The notes beneath the pieces were generated by a model. It was not told the DNA's origin, did not search any database, and was given only the letters and a program-made list of their open reading frames with translations. From IMG/VR virus record IMGVR_UViG_3300033153_009749, positions 1-37,238 of that record: a DNA stretch of 37,238 bases; one strand, written 5' to 3'. The stretch is from a virus. Shown piece after piece: positions 9,105 through 15,993 of this stretch (position 1 is its first letter; each line of letters begins with the position of its first letter). The translations under genes were made by a program, and so were the position numbers.

Positions 9105-10739
9105 ATGCATGGACAAAGACCAGCGACTTTCAATGAGCTTGAGGCTTTAGGGGATAGGCTTTCAAGGCAAATAAAATCTGTCCGGATTAAAGCAGCTAGG
9201 GGTGTATCGGTTTATACTGACTTGCTGGGGACGCCTTCTACTTTTGCTGAGAGTGCTGGTAAAGTAGCCAAAGTAAACAGCGATGAGGACAGCATAGAAT
9301 TCGGCTATGTGAGCCATACCGAATTAACTGATGTAGGTGCTCATGACCATCCGATAGAGGTCATAGGGACACCGACTTATGATGATTTTCAGGATTGGCT
9401 GAATATCATACAATCTGCTGGACGTATCTGTGGCGGAGAAATAACAGAGAATGCAGCGCATAACGGGACAATAGACGTAGCAGCGGGGACTGGGTTTATA
9501 AAGACATCTGATTCAGCTACGGGAACAACGAAATCTTTTGATTGGGACGCTGATACGGGAATAGCCTTAACTGATAATCAGATAAATTATGTTTATATGG
9601 ATTATAATGGCGGAGCTCCTGTTATAGGGGTAACGACTGACAGGACTACGCTTGACGGGCGGACGGAGTTTATCCTGGGTAAGGTATATCGGGAAGGGAC
9701 AACGCTTCATATTCTAAGTTTTGGGATTAGGTTAACTGAATTAGCATATAATGAACACGAAAGGCTGATAAGCGTCAGAGGGTTCGAGCGTGCTTCTGGC
9801 GGGGAAATATCAGAGACCGGACAGAGGTATCTGACCTCTGGAGCCGGCGTTTTCTATTTTGGGTTAAATAGAATTACGACCTCGGCACAGGATACGTCTG
9901 GGGCAGATAGGTTCGCTTATTGGTATCGTGACGGTGGGGGTGGCTGGACAAAAGTCACAGGTCAGCAGCAAATCGACAATACCCATTACGATGATGGCTC
10001 TGGGGCTCTTGCTACCCTTACTGCAAACCGTTATGGAGTCCACTGGGTTTACATCCATTTTGACAGCGACATAAACGTGGTCTATGGGCAAGGCAACTAT
10101 AAGCTGGCCGAAGCTGAAAACGCAGTACTTCCTGATAGCGTCCCGGAATTAGTCAGTGATTTCGGAGTCCTGGCTGCTAAAATCGTAGTACAAAAGTCTG
10201 GGGCAAATCTGCTGACTGTTAAGTCGGCTTATAAGGAATTGTTTCCTACGACTTTCCCTCCAAAGCTCAGCGATTTGACTGATGTGAATGCAGAGACCCC
10301 TAATGACAATGACGTATTATCCTGGGATGCGGGCACAAGCAGGTGGATAGCAGAGGCAGGCGGCGGGGGTGGGGGAGCATCCGTTTTTACTGATCTAACT
10401 GATACCCCTGCCAATTATACTAATAAAAAAGGATATATCCCCGCTGTGGTAGACGACGAGGATGAATTAAAATTCATAAATGCAAAAGAATTGCCTCCCA
10501 AAGGGACAGCAGATGACCCGCCGGACGATGAATTTGAAGCCGACACTCTTGACGGAAAATGGACGTTAGTTGATGGTGCTTCAGGAACCGTAGATTTGAT
10601 AGGAAATGCTGGAAATATTTACGATTTATCAACAAGACGTGGACATCTTCTTGTCCAAGCGACCGATGGAGATGAATTTGAAATCAGGCAGGATTATGAA
10701 CTTCCAGAGATGGCGGTGGCGTTTCGAATAATGAAATAA
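9105..10739 (+). CDS. Tail fibre protein (ends inside a lectin-like domain)
   Basis: A 544-aa fibre behind an AGAGGT site. It contains repeated fibre motifs of the type 'FTDLTDTP ... V ... DEDELKF': 'YTDLLGTPSTF' near residue 36, 'LSDLTDVNAETP' near 390 and 'VFTDLTDTPANY' near 425. A Gly7 linker sits near residue 420. From about 468 ('DDEFEADTLDGKWTLVDGA') a beta-sandwich lectin/DUF1349-like domain begins. It is cut off at the stop 10737-10739, just as the fold should continue. The next frame carries what looks like the rest. Confidence 0.8.
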   Translation: MHGQRPATFNELEALGDRLSRQIKSVRIKAARGVSVYTDLLGTPSTFAESAGKVAKVNSDEDSIEFGYVSHTELTDVGAHDHPIEVIGTPTYDDFQDWLNIIQSAGRICGGEITENAAHNGTIDVAAGTGFIKTSDSATGTTKSFDWDADTGIALTDNQINYVYMDYNGGAPVIGVTTDRTTLDGRTEFILGKVYREGTTLHILSFGIRLTELAYNEHERLISVRGFERASGGEISETGQRYLTSGAGVFYFGLNRITTSAQDTSGADRFAYWYRDGGGGWTKVTGQQQIDNTHYDDGSGALATLTANRYGVHWVYIHFDSDINVVYGQGNYKLAEAENAVLPDSVPELVSDFGVLAAKIVVQKSGANLLTVKSAYKELFPTTFPPKLSDLTDVNAETPNDNDVLSWDAGTSRWIAEAGGGGGGASVFTDLTDTPANYTNKKGYIPAVVDDEDELKFINAKELPPKGTADDPPDDEFEADTLDGKWTLVDGASGTVDLIGNAGNIYDLSTRRGHLLVQATDGDEFEIRQDYELPEMAVAFRIMK

Positions 10740-11116
10740 TGGTAAAACTATCCTTGAATGATGACGATAGTGGGCATACAGCAGGGAATTCTTGTGTAAT
10801 TTCAATAGATTGCCAGACAAACGGGATGAGAGTCCTTTATTATGATGGTTCAAATTATTATGGTACAGGCGGAACCAATGATTTGGTTAATTTTGGTCAA
10901 AAATTTTTCTTACGAATACTAAGAGACGGGACTGATTATTATGGATTTTACTCGCTGGATTGCGAAACTTGGGTGTCCTTATATAAGTTATCTTATGGCT
11001 CTGCTCTGAATAACGTTTGGATTGCAGTAGATTCTGGAGCTACTGTTGGCACTCCGGTTCCTATTCAGGCTTTTGACTGGATACGATTAGGGAATGATAA
11101 AGTGTGTCCCTGGTAA
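10739..11116 (+). CDS. C-terminal half of lectin-like fibre domain, in the -1 frame
   Basis: This 125-aa frame begins at an ATG overlapping the fibre stop (TAATG) but lacks a Shine-Dalgarno sequence. Its content ('SLNDDDSGHTAG', 'NGMRVLYYDG', 'FFLRILRDG', 'WIAVDSG') reads as the second half of the lectin-like sandwich begun in the fibre gene. Relative to the fibre it is in the -1 frame. It could be a separately translated chain that completes the domain, a frameshift product, or the result of a one-base mutation or sequence error. No canonical slippery heptamer is present at the junction. Confidence 0.65.
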   Translation: MVKLSLNDDDSGHTAGNSCVISIDCQTNGMRVLYYDGSNYYGTGGTNDLVNFGQKFFLRILRDGTDYYGFYSLDCETWVSLYKLSYGSALNNVWIAVDSGATVGTPVPIQAFDWIRLGNDKVCPW

Positions 11117-11135
11117 AAATTAGGGAGAGGTGAAA

Positions 11136-11396
11136 ATGGGAAAAAAAGAATTATTAGAAAGCCAAAGGGAACTTTTGAATATCAAGATCAATCAAATCAA
11201 TCAGGTTCAGCAACAGCTTGACAGAATGAGGATTGAATTTAGCAAGACAATTGCCAGGATGAAAGAGGAGCTGGGGATACCTCGGAAAGAATTAGGTGAA
11301 TGGGAGTTTGATAAGTCAGAGAGGTATTTCGTACGGAAAAAGATGCTTAAAATGCCAGAGAAAACAATACCCAAAAAGAAAGACAAGGATAAATGA
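11136..11396 (+). CDS. Small coiled-coil protein after the fibre gene
   Basis: An 86-aa protein. I chose ATG 11136 over GTG 11130 because GGGAGAGG (11123-11130) is then correctly spaced. Residues 1-50 form a heptad-rich coiled coil ('NIKINQINQVQQQLDRM') and the tail is Lys-rich. Its place between the fibre and the sugar dehydrogenase suggests a fibre-associated or accessory role. I do not recognise a family. Confidence 0.65.
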   Translation: MGKKELLESQRELLNIKINQINQVQQQLDRMRIEFSKTIARMKEELGIPRKELGEWEFDKSERYFVRKKMLKMPEKTIPKKKDKDK

Positions 11397-12142
11397 ATAA
11401 AAAAATACTTATAGCTGGATACGGTGATGTAGGAAAAGTCATATTAAAGATTGAAAAAGAGGCTGGAAACAAATGCGAAATCCTTGACCCTATTCATAAT
11501 GGAGGGCAAATTACAAAAAATCATTTCATTATGCACGCCTGTTTTCCTTATAGCCATTTTTTTGAAGAATCGATTATAAGATATTGCAGAGCATATAAAC
11601 CTAAGTATGTAATTATTCATTCGACTGTAAAACCAGGGACGACAAATTCCATACAGAAGACAGTCAGCCCTATTCTTTTTTATTCACCAATCAGAGGATG
11701 CCATGACCATCTTTACGAAGCAGTGAAAAATCACTTTATTAAATATATAGCATCTTCTTTCGTAGAAAATAATCAGGCAAAAAAAGACATCATAAGTCAT
11801 TTTGAAGAATTAAATATTAAATGGGAATGGTGGGCTGGGAAGTCAATCGGCCTTGAGCTGGCAAAAGTATTAAGTACTACGTATTACGGTTGGAACATCC
11901 TATATGCAAAAGAAGTAAAAAAACTTTGTGATAAATATGGAGTGGATTATAAAAATGTCTATACCCAGGCAAATAAAAGTTATAATCAGGGCTATGAATC
12001 AATAGGACGACCTCAATTTATTAGACCTATTCTCTATCCGCCTGATGGGATAATCGGCGGGCATTGCGTTACCCAGAACATAGAATTATTGCCTAATTGT
12101 GATCTGAAGTTTTTCTTTAAAGAATTAAACGATGAAGATTAA
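11393..12142 (+). CDS. Compact UDP-glucose/UDP-ManNAc dehydrogenase-like protein
   Basis: A 249-aa protein with, in order: a Rossmann motif 'AGYGDVG' (8-14), 'STVKPGTT' (77-84), the helix 'ELAKVLSTTYYGWNI' (155-169) ending in 'KLCDKYGVD', and 'IGGHCV' (221-226). In UDP-sugar 6-dehydrogenases these correspond to the NAD site, the 'STVPPGT' strand, the catalytic-Lys helix and the catalytic-Cys loop, so C225 and K158 are candidate catalytic residues. It is much shorter than the usual about 400-450 aa because the C-terminal UDP-binding domain is missing. It may oxidise a sugar nucleotide or act on a different substrate. ATGA overlap with the upstream gene. Confidence 0.65.
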   Translation: MNKKILIAGYGDVGKVILKIEKEAGNKCEILDPIHNGGQITKNHFIMHACFPYSHFFEESIIRYCRAYKPKYVIIHSTVKPGTTNSIQKTVSPILFYSPIRGCHDHLYEAVKNHFIKYIASSFVENNQAKKDIISHFEELNIKWEWWAGKSIGLELAKVLSTTYYGWNILYAKEVKKLCDKYGVDYKNVYTQANKSYNQGYESIGRPQFIRPILYPPDGIIGGHCVTQNIELLPNCDLKFFFKELNDED

Positions 12143-12683
12143 AACCGGAGATATAATTATTATTTGGCGTAAAAACTGGATATCAAAATTTGTCGCATTT
12201 TGTATTACTTCAGTGTTCGGAGTTATAGATCCGCCTACTCATGTGGAGATCGCAATAGATGAAATATCAGACATATCCGCTGAGAAGTGGAAGGTCAAGC
12301 TAGTGGTTAGGAAATATGAGGCTTTAAATAAGGCCAGGAAATTTATGATAATAAGACACAAGAAAATTAAAAAACCGGAAAGAGAAAAACTACTTGAGAT
12401 ATTCCCTAAATATGTAGGGAAAAAGTATGATGTTTTTCTTTATGTTCTCTGGGCTTTAAGATTGGCTTTTGTTCTTAATCCCATTATATTCTGGGTCTTT
12501 TATCCATTTAGAGCATGGCTGAAAAAAAGAGAGAATCGTTCTTATACCTGTTCAGAGCTTGTGGATACAATGCTGGGTGACATTGGAATTAGAACCGGAA
12601 TCCAAAATCATCGCAACGCCTCTCCGCATCATTTCAAGATGCTGGCTGAGGCTTGTACGGATTGGATGGTTATAGAGAAGTAA
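12132..12683 (+). CDS. Permuted papain-fold (YiiX/NlpC-P60-like) protein
   Basis: A 183-aa protein with 'TGDIIII' at the N-terminus, 'THVEIAID' (H37) and 'SYTCSELVD' (C140). This order, His before Cys with 'GDI' first, is that of the circularly permuted NlpC/P60 (YiiX-type) amidase/peptidase fold. A hydrophobic stretch at about 101-127 could be membrane-associated. It may cut cell wall or a lipid/peptide amide during entry or release. It is the last gene of the rightward tail cluster, before the promoter at 12775. Confidence 0.6.
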   Translation: MKIKTGDIIIIWRKNWISKFVAFCITSVFGVIDPPTHVEIAIDEISDISAEKWKVKLVVRKYEALNKARKFMIIRHKKIKKPEREKLLEIFPKYVGKKYDVFLYVLWALRLAFVLNPIIFWVFYPFRAWLKKRENRSYTCSELVDTMLGDIGIRTGIQNHRNASPHHFKMLAEACTDWMVIEK

Positions 12684-12774
12684 TCCATAATTTTACCCCC
12701 CTCGTTCCTTATACCAGGAATTAAAACATCTTATTTTTTTTCATATTTTTTCCCTATTTTTTTTGAAAAAAGAC

Positions 12775-12803
12775 TTGACAAATGTATATACAAATAGTAT
12801 ATT
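12775..12803 (+). promoter_or_regulatory. Promoter P1 (sigma70-like)
   Basis: TTGACA at 12775-12780, a 17-nt spacer and TATATT at 12798-12803, embedded in a very AT-rich stretch. It lies in the 174-nt gap before the gene at 12858, with predicted start near 12810. The gap 12684-12774 holds T-tracts and a short TTCCT/AGGAA dyad near 12706-12721 but no convincing terminator. Confidence 0.8.
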
Positions 12804-12857
12804 ATATATAGAACAATGAAAGAAAAAAGAAACAAAACAAATAAAGGAAGGATAAAA

Positions 12858-13091
12858 ATGTCAAAAACAAAAAAAGAAGTAAGAAGAATCTTTCACTTGT
12901 ACCAGGGGAATCCAGTAATTGCGACAATTACAGATAGCTTTGAAGAGTTTCAAAAAGAAGCGAAGAAAGCGGGATTATCCGAAGAAGATGCGAAACAATG
13001 TTTAAAGGAAGGGCCTCATATTTTTGATTTACACAAGACAGTAGTAACGGTAATAGCAAAAGATACCGAGTCCATACCTGAAGAAGCGTAA
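12858..13091 (+). CDS. Small early protein, unknown function
   Basis: A 77-aa protein from ATG 12858, chosen because AAAGGAAGGA lies just upstream. An earlier in-frame ATG at 12816 has no ribosome site and sits almost at the predicted transcription start. It is a mixed alpha/beta charged protein ('FHLYQGNPVIATITDSFEEF'). First gene of the P1 transcript. No family recognised. Confidence 0.65.
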   Translation: MSKTKKEVRRIFHLYQGNPVIATITDSFEEFQKEAKKAGLSEEDAKQCLKEGPHIFDLHKTVVTVIAKDTESIPEEA

Positions 13092-13097
13092 GCAGAA

Positions 13098-13124
13098 ACT
13101 CGGAGTGTCTTTGGCACTCTGAGT
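13098..13124 (+). other. Intergenic RNA hairpin
   Basis: Bases 13098-13107 pair with 13115-13124 (10 bp including one G-U) around a 7-nt loop. There is no U-tract, so it is not an intrinsic terminator. It ends 3 nt before the next possible start codon (13128) and may set translation or mRNA processing there. Confidence 0.55.
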
Positions 13125-13127
13125 CGT

Positions 13128-13310
13128 ATGGTAAATAAAATGAAAGAATATAAACAATTAAAGCTGATTCAAAAAAGGTCATTTTATCAAGGCTATTATT
13201 GGTTAATCCTTGACCAACAAGGTAAACCATACAAAAACTTAGTATTTCCTACAATTCAAAAAGCCCGCAAATTTATTGATTCAGTAATAGGAAAACTGGA
13301 AAGCAAATGA
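13128..13310 (+). CDS. Small basic protein, unknown
   Basis: A 60-aa Lys/Tyr-rich protein ('FYQGYYWLILDQQGKPYKNL' core). Start choice is uncertain: ATG 13128 lies right after the hairpin 13098-13124, with ATG 13140 as an alternative, and neither has a good ribosome site. Its stop overlaps the next start (ATGA). No family recognised. Confidence 0.5.
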   Translation: MVNKMKEYKQLKLIQKRSFYQGYYWLILDQQGKPYKNLVFPTIQKARKFIDSVIGKLESK

Positions 13311-13477
13311 AAAGTCACAATCACAAAATCAGCCGAGGCATTGATTGCAGACATGGAAAGTTCTTTTCATACTGTGAGGTCTGCGGTCAAAAATGGTACG
13401 ATAACGGGAAAAGATGGGAAAAGCAAAATAAGGAGAGATTAAAATATGAAAGAAATCGAAGCATTGAGAAAGATTAA
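13307..13477 (+). CDS. Tiny Cys/His protein (putative zinc-binding)
   Basis: A 56-aa frame beginning in the stop of the previous gene. It carries C14-x-H16 and 'CEVCG' (C23, C26), a possible mini zinc ribbon, followed by a Trp/Lys/Arg-rich helix. The next gene's start (13446) lies inside it behind an AAGGAGAG site. Overlaps and ribosome-site context make it plausible. Function unknown. Confidence 0.5.
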   Translation: MKSHNHKISRGIDCRHGKFFSYCEVCGQKWYDNGKRWEKQNKERLKYERNRSIEKD

Positions 13478-13622
13478 TAAATCCGGTGTATCTGTAGAGG
13501 CTATATCCAGGGAGATCGGGATCAGTGCTCAGACTATACGCCGGTGGCTGTGGGGGCAGAATAAGCCCGGGCAAATGGCGTTGATGCTGGTTAGGGCGTA
13601 TTTGGAGAAAAGGGGAGTATAA
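13446..13622 (+). CDS. Mini HTH DNA-binding protein
   Basis: A 58-aa protein from ATG 13446 behind AAGGAGAG. Residues 14-40 ('VSVEAISREIGISAQTIRRW') are a clear helix-turn-helix of the Cro/XRE or transposase-HTH kind, with little else in the protein. It ends about 20 nt before promoter P2, so a Cro-like role at P1/P2 is a reasonable inference. Confidence 0.7.
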   Translation: MKEIEALRKINKSGVSVEAISREIGISAQTIRRWLWGQNKPGQMALMLVRAYLEKRGV

Positions 13623-13640
13623 ATTATTTTGCTTTGGGTA

Positions 13641-13669
13641 TTGACAAAGGCATTTCACTGGTGTATTAT
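13641..13669 (+). promoter_or_regulatory. Promoter P2 (sigma70-like)
   Basis: TTGACA at 13641-13646, a 17-nt spacer and TATTAT at 13664-13669. Predicted start near 13676. It drives the XRE regulator at 13719 and the genes after it. Confidence 0.85.
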
Positions 13670-13671
13670 AA

Positions 13672-13694
13672 ATTATATATAGGAAACATATAAT
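13672..13694 (+). promoter_or_regulatory. Possible operator dyad at P2
   Basis: ATTATAT (13672-13678) and ATATAAT (13688-13694) form a perfect dyad with a 9-nt centre, covering the predicted transcription start of P2. It would suit autoregulation by the HTH protein encoded at 13719. The region is very AT-rich, so chance is possible. Confidence 0.35.
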
Positions 13695-13718
13695 GAAACC
13701 ATACCCTAGGAGTGATAA

Positions 13719-14009
13719 ATGCAAAATTTAAATACCAATGACCTTAATCTTCTTAAAAATCAGCTTAGAGGGCAAAATTTAAGAAATCTCTTAAAGAGGA
13801 AGGGGGTTACAAAATATCGACTTGCTAAAGACTGCGGTATAACTTATCGAACAATTTTTAATTGGCAAGAAGGAAATGTTAAGCCATCAGATGAATACAC
13901 AATACGGGTGGCAAAATATCTAAATCTTATTAAAATCAGCGAAGCCGAAAAATTGGAACTCAAAAAAGAAATAGAGGCTTTGCAAAAAAGAATACAAAGG
14001 CTTGAGTAA
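13719..14009 (+). CDS. XRE-family HTH regulator with coiled-coil tail
   Basis: A 96-aa protein behind TAGGAGTGAT. Residues about 20-72 form a Cro/CI-type domain ('KYRLAKDCGITYRTIFNWQEG' spans helices 2-3). Residues 73-96 are a heptad-like Glu/Lys helix that could dimerise it. It is first in the P2 transcript and immediately follows the dyad 13672-13694, so it may repress its own promoter. There is no peptidase domain, so it is closer to Cro than to a full CI. Confidence 0.8.
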   Translation: MQNLNTNDLNLLKNQLRGQNLRNLLKRKGVTKYRLAKDCGITYRTIFNWQEGNVKPSDEYTIRVAKYLNLIKISEAEKLELKKEIEALQKRIQRLE

Positions 14010-14023
14010 ATAAAGGAGGGGTT

Positions 14024-14203
14024 ATGCTAAAACAATACAAATATCACAAAGGGAAAAAGTTTAAGTTCACCGGCTCGTATTTTGCCTGGGATCCTATCTA
14101 TGGTAGAGAGGGAGAGAGGATCCTGGTGGATAAGGACACAGATGAAATTATACTCCATTATCAGTTGGGAAATCAGCCCGCACCCTTGCCGGCAAAAAAA
14201 TAA
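14024..14203 (+). CDS. Tiny early protein, unknown
   Basis: A 59-aa protein behind a strong AAAGGAGGGG site. It has a Lys/Tyr-rich N-terminus, then 'WDPIYGREGERILVDKDT' and a Pro-rich end. I recognise no family. Placement in a run of well-spaced tiny genes after P2 supports it being real. Confidence 0.6.
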   Translation: MLKQYKYHKGKKFKFTGSYFAWDPIYGREGERILVDKDTDEIILHYQLGNQPAPLPAKK

Positions 14204-14214
14204 AAGGAGGGAAA

Positions 14215-14385
14215 ATGAGAAAAAGACGGACACATTATACGAATGATTGGGACGAATGGAAGGAGTTCTGCGAAAGGCATAATGAAGATCCATACGAAAC
14301 AACTGATATTGGTTTTGATTTGGGAGGCGGGGACAGCGAGGATTATATCTATACCGGAGACATTCCGGAAAGAGAAGAATCATGA
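14215..14385 (+). CDS. Tiny acidic early protein, unknown
   Basis: A 56-aa protein behind AAAGGAGGG. It has a basic N-terminus ('MRKRRTHY') and a Trp/Glu-rich middle, and it ends strongly acidic. ATGA overlap with the next gene. No family recognised. Confidence 0.6.
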   Translation: MRKRRTHYTNDWDEWKEFCERHNEDPYETTDIGFDLGGGDSEDYIYTGDIPEREES

Positions 14386-14546
14386 CTGAAAAAGAGATAG
14401 ATGAGCACGTTGATAACATTTTGATGATGACTGAAGTTGATAACCCAAAAGAAAAAATAAAGCAATATCTAAAGGCTACTATTATCGCTCAGGTTGAGCA
14501 TTACGAAGCCTGGATAAAAGAATTTAAAGAAAGGAGGGAATTATGA
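14382..14546 (+). CDS. Tiny helical early protein, unknown
   Basis: A 54-aa all-helical acidic protein, coupled by ATGA overlap on both sides. Its 3' end carries the AAAGGAGGG site for the next gene. No motif. Confidence 0.6.
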   Translation: MTEKEIDEHVDNILMMTEVDNPKEKIKQYLKATIIAQVEHYEAWIKEFKERREL

Positions 14547-14743
14547 CAAAAGAATTGTTTGACAGAATCAATCCGGCAAATTTTTCAGAGCTTTTGGATG
14601 AATTCAATCCCCAGCATGAAGGGCAAATCTGTGCCTGCTGTGGTGAGTTTTATTTTTTCGATGAAGATTCCAAAATCAGAGAGCATGGATTTTGTGAGAA
14701 ATGTTGGGATTGGATGGAAAAAATTGAAAAGGAGGAAAAGTAA
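14543..14743 (+). CDS. Small zinc-ribbon protein
   Basis: A 66-aa protein with C30-x-C32-C33 and 'CEKC' (C51, C54), a two-knuckle zinc ribbon, followed by a charged helix. It may bind DNA or a host protein. Start ATG 14543 overlaps the previous stop. A frame at 14559 on the same strand is a shadow of this gene. Confidence 0.65.
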   Translation: MTKELFDRINPANFSELLDEFNPQHEGQICACCGEFYFFDEDSKIREHGFCEKCWDWMEKIEKEEK

Positions 14744-14794
14744 ATGAGTATATTTCACGTTCAAAAGACAGAGATTGAAAGCATGAAAAACTAA
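14744..14794 (+). CDS. Possible 16-aa leader peptide
   Basis: ATG 14744 directly follows the previous stop and has a good AAAAGGAGGA site, but the frame is only 16 codons. It may be a peptide, a translational bridge to the nuclease gene, or nothing. Confidence 0.25.
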   Translation: MSIFHVQKTEIESMKN

Positions 14795-14850
14795 GATTTA
14801 GAGGGATGGTTTTTTTGCCTTTTAGGAAATTATCAAGATTAGGAGGGATT

Positions 14851-15993
14851 GTGGAAGCAAAAGAATTAGGAAGAGACAATCGAATAATAAAAAGTCTTAT
14901 GGAATCCTATCGTGAAGAATGGCTTAAGGGCCCTGGACAAAGGGATAGAACAGCCAGGCGTCACTTTTATATTTCAGATGTTGGAAAATGCGACAGAGAG
15001 GTTTACTATCATTTTAAGCATCCGGAAGAAAAAAGACCCCTTGCCGACAAGACTCTTGTCCTTTTTCGGCATGGAGATCTATACCACGAAGAGATACAAG
15101 ACAGGCTAAAAAAGGAAAAAGTAATTGACAGCCCTCGGGATATGGAATATGGGCTTGAGGATTTAGAGATTGAAGTCACCGGAAGACTGGACATCTTCAT
15201 AAAAGAAAATAATGGTTTGGCTGTAGGTGAAATCAAGAGCAAAAATCCGTATGCTTTCAAAGCCGCAGAGCCAGACCAGAAAGAGATTGACCAGCTTCTC
15301 TGGTATATCTATTGCGCCAAGAGAAGTCGGAGCCAAAGGAAAAGGAATATTCTGGATTACGGATACCTTATCTATGTAGAACGTGGAGAGGTTTCTGAAT
15401 TTCCTTATAGAGTTTTCAAGATTGATTTTGATGAAGAAAAAATGAGAGAAATCCTGAGTAGATTCAGAAAGTTAAGAGAGGCTATTGACAGGGAGGAGAT
15501 TCCACAGCGCCAGTATGAGAGAGGTTCAATTGCATGCCAGTATTGCAGGTTCAGTGATTTTTGCTGGCAGGGAGTACCAAAAGAGGAAGAGCCGATCTTC
15601 AAAGCTGACGAGTCTGTAGAGAAGCCAGAAAAAGAACTTGTAGATTCCGCAGCCGAACAATATATCAAACTCAAGGATGAAGAAAAAAGACTTAAAGAGC
15701 AACTGGATGAGGTCCATAAGCTTCTTATGAATTATTTCAAAGCTACGGGAACAGAGCAGGTTTCAAAGAATGGAAAACTTATTGTCCATGAATTTGCAAA
15801 ACGAATAAGTTTGGATTTGGAATACCTTAAAAACCATGCTTATGATCGCTGGCATGTTTTCAGCAAGCCTCAAATATCTTTAATTCGCAAGGCCGTTAAA
15901 GACGGTCTTTTGGATCCGGAGATTTATGAAAGGGCTAAAAAGATTGAATATCAAGATAGGATCAAAATAAAGGAGGATAAAAATGCCGATTAA
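14851..15993 (+). CDS. Cas4/RecB-like PD-(D/E)XK exonuclease with Fe-S cluster
   Basis: 380 aa from GTG 14851, preferred over ATG 14806 because AGGAGGG lies just upstream. In order: C47 ('GKCDREVYY'), H79, D114 ('GRLDIF'), 'GEIKSK' (E127, K129), Q148, then C229, C232 and C238. H-D-E-x-K-Q is the Cas4/AddB-type nuclease core, and one N-terminal plus three C-terminal cysteines is the family's 4Fe-4S set. A long C-terminal extension (about 245-380) carries a coiled coil. Likely a 5'-3' DNA end-resecting nuclease for phage recombination or replication. No cas1 or array is nearby, so a CRISPR role is not suggested. Confidence 0.8.
   Translation: MEAKELGRDNRIIKSLMESYREEWLKGPGQRDRTARRHFYISDVGKCDREVYYHFKHPEEKRPLADKTLVLFRHGDLYHEEIQDRLKKEKVIDSPRDMEYGLEDLEIEVTGRLDIFIKENNGLAVGEIKSKNPYAFKAAEPDQKEIDQLLWYIYCAKRSRSQRKRNILDYGYLIYVERGEVSEFPYRVFKIDFDEEKMREILSRFRKLREAIDREEIPQRQYERGSIACQYCRFSDFCWQGVPKEEEPIFKADESVEKPEKELVDSAAEQYIKLKDEEKRLKEQLDEVHKLLMNYFKATGTEQVSKNGKLIVHEFAKRISLDLEYLKNHAYDRWHVFSKPQISLIRKAVKDGLLDPEIYERAKKIEYQDRIKIKEDKNAD

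Noticed and set aside
12706-12760. TTCCT/AGGAA dyad and T-tracts as the late-operon terminator
   Set aside because: Five-bp stem with the T-run many bases away; too weak to call.
14559-14747. Alternative + strand frame over the zinc-ribbon gene
   Set aside because: Lacks a ribosome site and has no motif; the frame from 14543 has the conserved Cys pairs and proper coupling.
14851-15993. Cas4-like gene taken as part of a CRISPR adaptation system
   Set aside because: No cas1, cas2 or array anywhere in the window; phage recombination nucleases of this family are common.
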